Positions 61,557 through 64,000 of a DNA stretch of 64,000 bases are shown here, one piece after another. Made by a program: the position numbers and the translations under genes. The stretch lies in the NCBI GenBank assembly GCA_965198565.1, contig OZ240665.1:186001-250000 (forward strand). Reading direction: 5' to 3'. The first letter of the stretch is position 1. The number at the start of each line of letters is the position of its first letter. The notes under the pieces were generated by a model. It was not told the origin of the DNA, did not search any database, and was given only the letters and a program-made list of their open reading frames with translations. The stretch is from LMUY01 sp965198565 (GTDB lineage Bacteria > Pseudomonadota > Alphaproteobacteria > Acetobacterales > Acetobacteraceae).

Positions 61557-63347
61557 ATGGTCGGCATGACGCATCACCCCGCCCAACGCCGCCCCGGCGC
61601 CGAAATCCTGCTCCAGGCCCTCAAGGACCAGGGCGTCGAGGTGATTTTCGGCTATCCGGGCGGCGCTGTGCTGCCGATCTACGATGCGATCTTCAACCAG
61701 AATGCGATCCGGCACGTCCTAGTCCGCCACGAGCAGGCGGCGGTGCACGCGGCGGAGGGCTACGCCCGCTCCACCGGCAAGGTCGGCGTCGTGCTCGTCA
61801 CCAGCGGCCCGGGCGCCACCAACGCCGTGACCGGCCTGGTCGACGCGCTGATGGACAGCATCCCCATCGTCTGCCTGACCGGCCAGGTGCCGACCCACCT
61901 GATCGGCAACGACGCGTTCCAGGAGGCCGACACCACCGGCATCACCCGGCCGGCCACCAAGCACAACTACCTGGTCAAGCGCGGCGAGGACCTGGCGCGC
62001 GTGGTGCACGAGGCGTTCGCCATCGCGGCTGGCGGCCGCCCCGGCCCGGTGGTGATCGACCTACCCAAGGACGTGCTGATCGCCGCCGCACCCTACACGC
62101 CGCCCTCGACCGAGCCGCACCGCTCCTACCGCCCCCGCACCACGCCCGACCCGGCGCAGATCCAGGCTGCGGTGGCGCTGCTGAAGGGCGCGCGGCGGCC
62201 GATTATTTACAGCGGCGGCGGCGTGATCAATGCCGGCGACGACGCCAGCGCCGCCCTGCGCGAGCTGGTCCGGCTGTGCGGCGCGCCCTGCACCTCCACC
62301 CTCATGGGGTTGGGCGCCTACCCAGCCTCCGACCCGCAATTCCTCGGCATGCTGGGCATGCACGGCACGGTGCAGGCCAACCTCGCCATGCATGGCTGCG
62401 ACGTGATGCTGAACGTCGGCGCCCGCTTCGACGACCGGGTCACCGGCCGGCTCAGCGCCTTCGCCCCGTTTGCGCAGAAGATCCACTGCGATATCGACCC
62501 GTCTTCCATCAACAAGAACGTCGCCGTGGACGTGCCGGTGATCGGCGACGCCGGGCTCATCCTGCGCGCCATGATCGCAGCCTGGCCTGCCGACCCGCAG
62601 CGGCAGGACCGCATGGCGCTGACCGAATGGTGGCGCCAGATCGACGCCTGGCGCGAGACCGACTGCCTCAGCTACCAGCAAGACCCGGCGCCCACCGCCA
62701 TCATCAAGCCGCAGCATGCCATCCGCCGCCTGCATGCCGCCTGCGCCGGGCGGGACACCTTCATCAGCACCGAAGTCGGCCAGCACCAGATGTGGGCCGC
62801 GCAGCATTTTGGCTTCGAGCAGCCGAACCACTGGATGACCTCGGGCGGGCTCGGCACGATGGGCTACGGCCTCCCCGCCGCCATGGGCGTGCAGGTGGCG
62901 CATCCCGACGCGCTCTGCATCGACATCGCGGGCGAGGCGTCCATCCTGATGAACATCCAGGAAATGAGCACGCTGGCGCAGTACCGCCTGCCGGTGAAGG
63001 TGTTCATCCTGAACAATCAATACATGGGCATGGTGCGCCAGTGGCAGGAACTGCTCCACGGCAGCCGCTACTCCGAGAGCTACAGCGCCGCCCTGCCTGA
63101 CTTCGTGAAGCTCGCCGACGCCTTCGGCGCCACCGGGCTGCGCGCCACCAAGCTCGGCGAGTTGGACGACGTGATCGAGCGCATGTTGGCAGCACCTGGG
63201 CCGGTGATCGCCGACATCTGCGTCGACGAGAAAGAGAACTGCTACCCGATGATCCCGTCCGGCGCCGCGCATAACGAGATGATCCTGGGCCCAGGCGGGG
63301 AGGCGCGTGCCGCCGGGCTGACGGACGCCGGCCTGATGCTGGTGTAA
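61557..63347 (+). CDS. ilvB: Acetolactate synthase, large (catalytic) subunit
   Basis: 596-residue ThDP enzyme for the first step of valine/leucine and isoleucine synthesis. The ThDP activating Glu lies in VLVRHEQAAVHAAEGYARST, the FAD region DALMDSIPIVCLTGQVPTHL, and the quinone-like channel MNVGARFDDRVTGRL. The metal motif normally GDG reads IAGEASILMNIQEMS here, with the Mg-binding Asp replaced by Glu, followed by FILNNQYMGMVRQWQ. An ATG at 61566 is an alternative start. The ilvN start overlaps its stop (TAATG). Confidence 0.96.
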   Translation: MVGMTHHPAQRRPGAEILLQALKDQGVEVIFGYPGGAVLPIYDAIFNQNAIRHVLVRHEQAAVHAAEGYARSTGKVGVVLVTSGPGATNAVTGLVDALMDSIPIVCLTGQVPTHLIGNDAFQEADTTGITRPATKHNYLVKRGEDLARVVHEAFAIAAGGRPGPVVIDLPKDVLIAAAPYTPPSTEPHRSYRPRTTPDPAQIQAAVALLKGARRPIIYSGGGVINAGDDASAALRELVRLCGAPCTSTLMGLGAYPASDPQFLGMLGMHGTVQANLAMHGCDVMLNVGARFDDRVTGRLSAFAPFAQKIHCDIDPSSINKNVAVDVPVIGDAGLILRAMIAAWPADPQRQDRMALTEWWRQIDAWRETDCLSYQQDPAPTAIIKPQHAIRRLHAACAGRDTFISTEVGQHQMWAAQHFGFEQPNHWMTSGGLGTMGYGLPAAMGVQVAHPDALCIDIAGEASILMNIQEMSTLAQYRLPVKVFILNNQYMGMVRQWQELLHGSRYSESYSAALPDFVKLADAFGATGLRATKLGELDDVIERMLAAPGPVIADICVDEKENCYPMIPSGAAHNEMILGPGGEARAAGLTDAGLMLV

Positions 63348-63865
63348 TGTCGGACGCGCCCCCCACTGCACCACAGACCGCCACGATCTCGGTGCTGGTG
63401 GAGAACGAGTCCGGCGTGCTGGCCCGCGTGATCGGGCTGTTCAGCGGCCGCGGCTACAACATCGACAGCCTGACCGTGGCCCCGGTGAGCGACGACCGCG
63501 GCCGCAGCCGCATCAACGTGGTCACCAGCGGCACGGAGATGGTGATCGCGCAGATCAAGGCGCAACTCGGGCGGCTGGTTCCGGTGTACAAGGTGGCGGA
63601 CCTGACCAAGGAGGGTCCACACATCGCGCGCGAGCTGGCGCTGATCAAGGTGGTTTCCACCGGCACCGAGCGCAGCGAGAGCCTGCGCATCGCCGACGCC
63701 TTCCGCGCCCGCGTGGTGGACGCGACCGTCGGCAGCTTCGTGTTCGAGATGACTGGCGGCACGGAAAAGATCGACGCGTTCATCGACCTGATGCGCCCGC
63801 TGGGTTTGGCCGAAGTCTCCCGCAGCGGCGTCGCCGCCATCGCCAGGGGGCCGGCGACGCTGTAA
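63347..63865 (+). CDS. ilvN: Acetolactate synthase, small (regulatory) subunit
   Basis: 172 residues. The N-terminal ACT domain (ISVLVENESGVLARVIGLFS, GRGYNIDSLTVAPVSDDRG) binds valine and gives feedback inhibition. The second half (ARELALIKVVSTGTERSESL and FVFEMTGGTEKIDAFIDLMR) activates the large subunit. It overlaps ilvB by one base and ends the miaA-ilvBN run. Also named ilvH in other genomes. Confidence 0.96.
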   Translation: MSDAPPTAPQTATISVLVENESGVLARVIGLFSGRGYNIDSLTVAPVSDDRGRSRINVVTSGTEMVIAQIKAQLGRLVPVYKVADLTKEGPHIARELALIKVVSTGTERSESLRIADAFRARVVDATVGSFVFEMTGGTEKIDAFIDLMRPLGLAEVSRSGVAAIARGPATL

Positions 63866-63905
63866 GCCTCCCCGAGGCGAGAGGGCGGATGTAGCGGGCC
63901 TGGCG

Positions 63906-64000
63906 TCAGGCCTGTTTGAGCTCGATAAGCTGCCGCCGAATGGCGCGGCTGCGGACGATGCGGTCCTCGATGTAGCTCGCATCGCCCCAGCGCACGGCAC
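63906..64000 (-). CDS. 3' fragment of an unrecognised protein (cut by window edge)
   Basis: The last 30 codons of a minus-strand frame, reading AVRWGDASYIEDRIVRSRAI and then RRQLIELKQA before a TGA. It is helical, basic and coding-like in third positions. Too short to assign. It converges on ilvN with a gap of 40 bases. Confidence 0.4.
   Translation of the reverse strand, partial: AVRWGDASYIEDRIVRSRAIRRQLIELKQA

Overview
The window looks like chromosome from a high-GC alphaproteobacterium, most likely Rhodospirillales/Acetobacteraceae. The support is a class I lysyl-tRNA synthetase, a MucR-type zinc-finger regulator, aerobic cobaltochelatase CobS/CobT preceded by BolA and a J-domain protein, CIRCE-controlled groESL, lipA-RatA/COQ10, and strong third-position G/C throughout. 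Species is not resolvable by eye. I see no rRNA, tRNA, CRISPR array or intact insertion sequence.

Layout. 1-5.2 kb (minus): an unknown gene fragment, an RND efflux permease with its periplasmic adaptor, and a peroxiredoxin. 5.3-8.3 kb: a 12-bp tandem repeat, YqgE/AlgH, then pyrD overlapping a HAD phosphatase (minus) and a small unknown gene. 8.3-11.1 kb: a 106-bp palindromic repeat, a methyltransferase-like gene, two small unknown genes, and an XRE-S24 (LexA/CI-type) regulator. The regulator is divergent from a small gene that carries an alphaproteobacterial LexA-type box. 11.1-17.6 kb: two exported proteins (one von Willebrand-like), an aldo/keto reductase, an SDR, DUF2237, a fosmidomycin-resistance-type MFS exporter, DUF4864 and a PHB-depolymerase-like esterase. 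17.7-23.6 kb: an AI-2E transporter with a long C-terminal soluble extension, MucR, a 0.9-kb gene-poor lower-GC stretch, groES-groEL, and a cold-shock gene. 23.7-30.7 kb: a second copy of the 106-bp repeat, a glycine/alanine-rich protein, a TerB-like protein coupled to a DinG-type helicase, DUF29, a FitA/VapC toxin-antitoxin pair and lysS. lysS overlaps a shortened MprF-like membrane protein (30.7-32.7 kb). 32.9-45 kb: an acyltransferase, glgX, sodB, a phytoene-synthase-like gene, a slipin, an amino-acid permease, mlaA-mlaC, metF and aminopeptidase P. 45-52 kb: DUF1127, prmA, a ribbon-helix-helix protein, bolA, the J-domain gene, cobS-cobT and a TonB-like protein. 52-59.6 kb (minus): lipA, RatA/COQ10, threonine aldolase, an EF-hand protein and two overlapping glycosyltransferase genes. 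59.7-64 kb: serB back-to-back with miaA-ilvB-ilvN, then a gene fragment.

Most genes are housekeeping or envelope functions in short co-directional units, many joined by ATGA, TGATG or GTGA overlaps. The most notable non-coding feature is a family of GC-rich CCCTCTCCC/GGGAGAGGG palindromes. They sit at eight of the eleven convergent gene junctions, where they probably act as shared terminators, and in two cases they have become the C-terminal codons of genes (metF, prmA). The most interesting loci for follow-up are the LexA-box/S24-regulator locus near 10.3 kb, the coupled lysS/truncated-MprF pair, the AI-2E transporter fusion, the double glycosyltransferase with tandem accessory domains, and the duplicated 5' sequence flanking the DUF29 gene.
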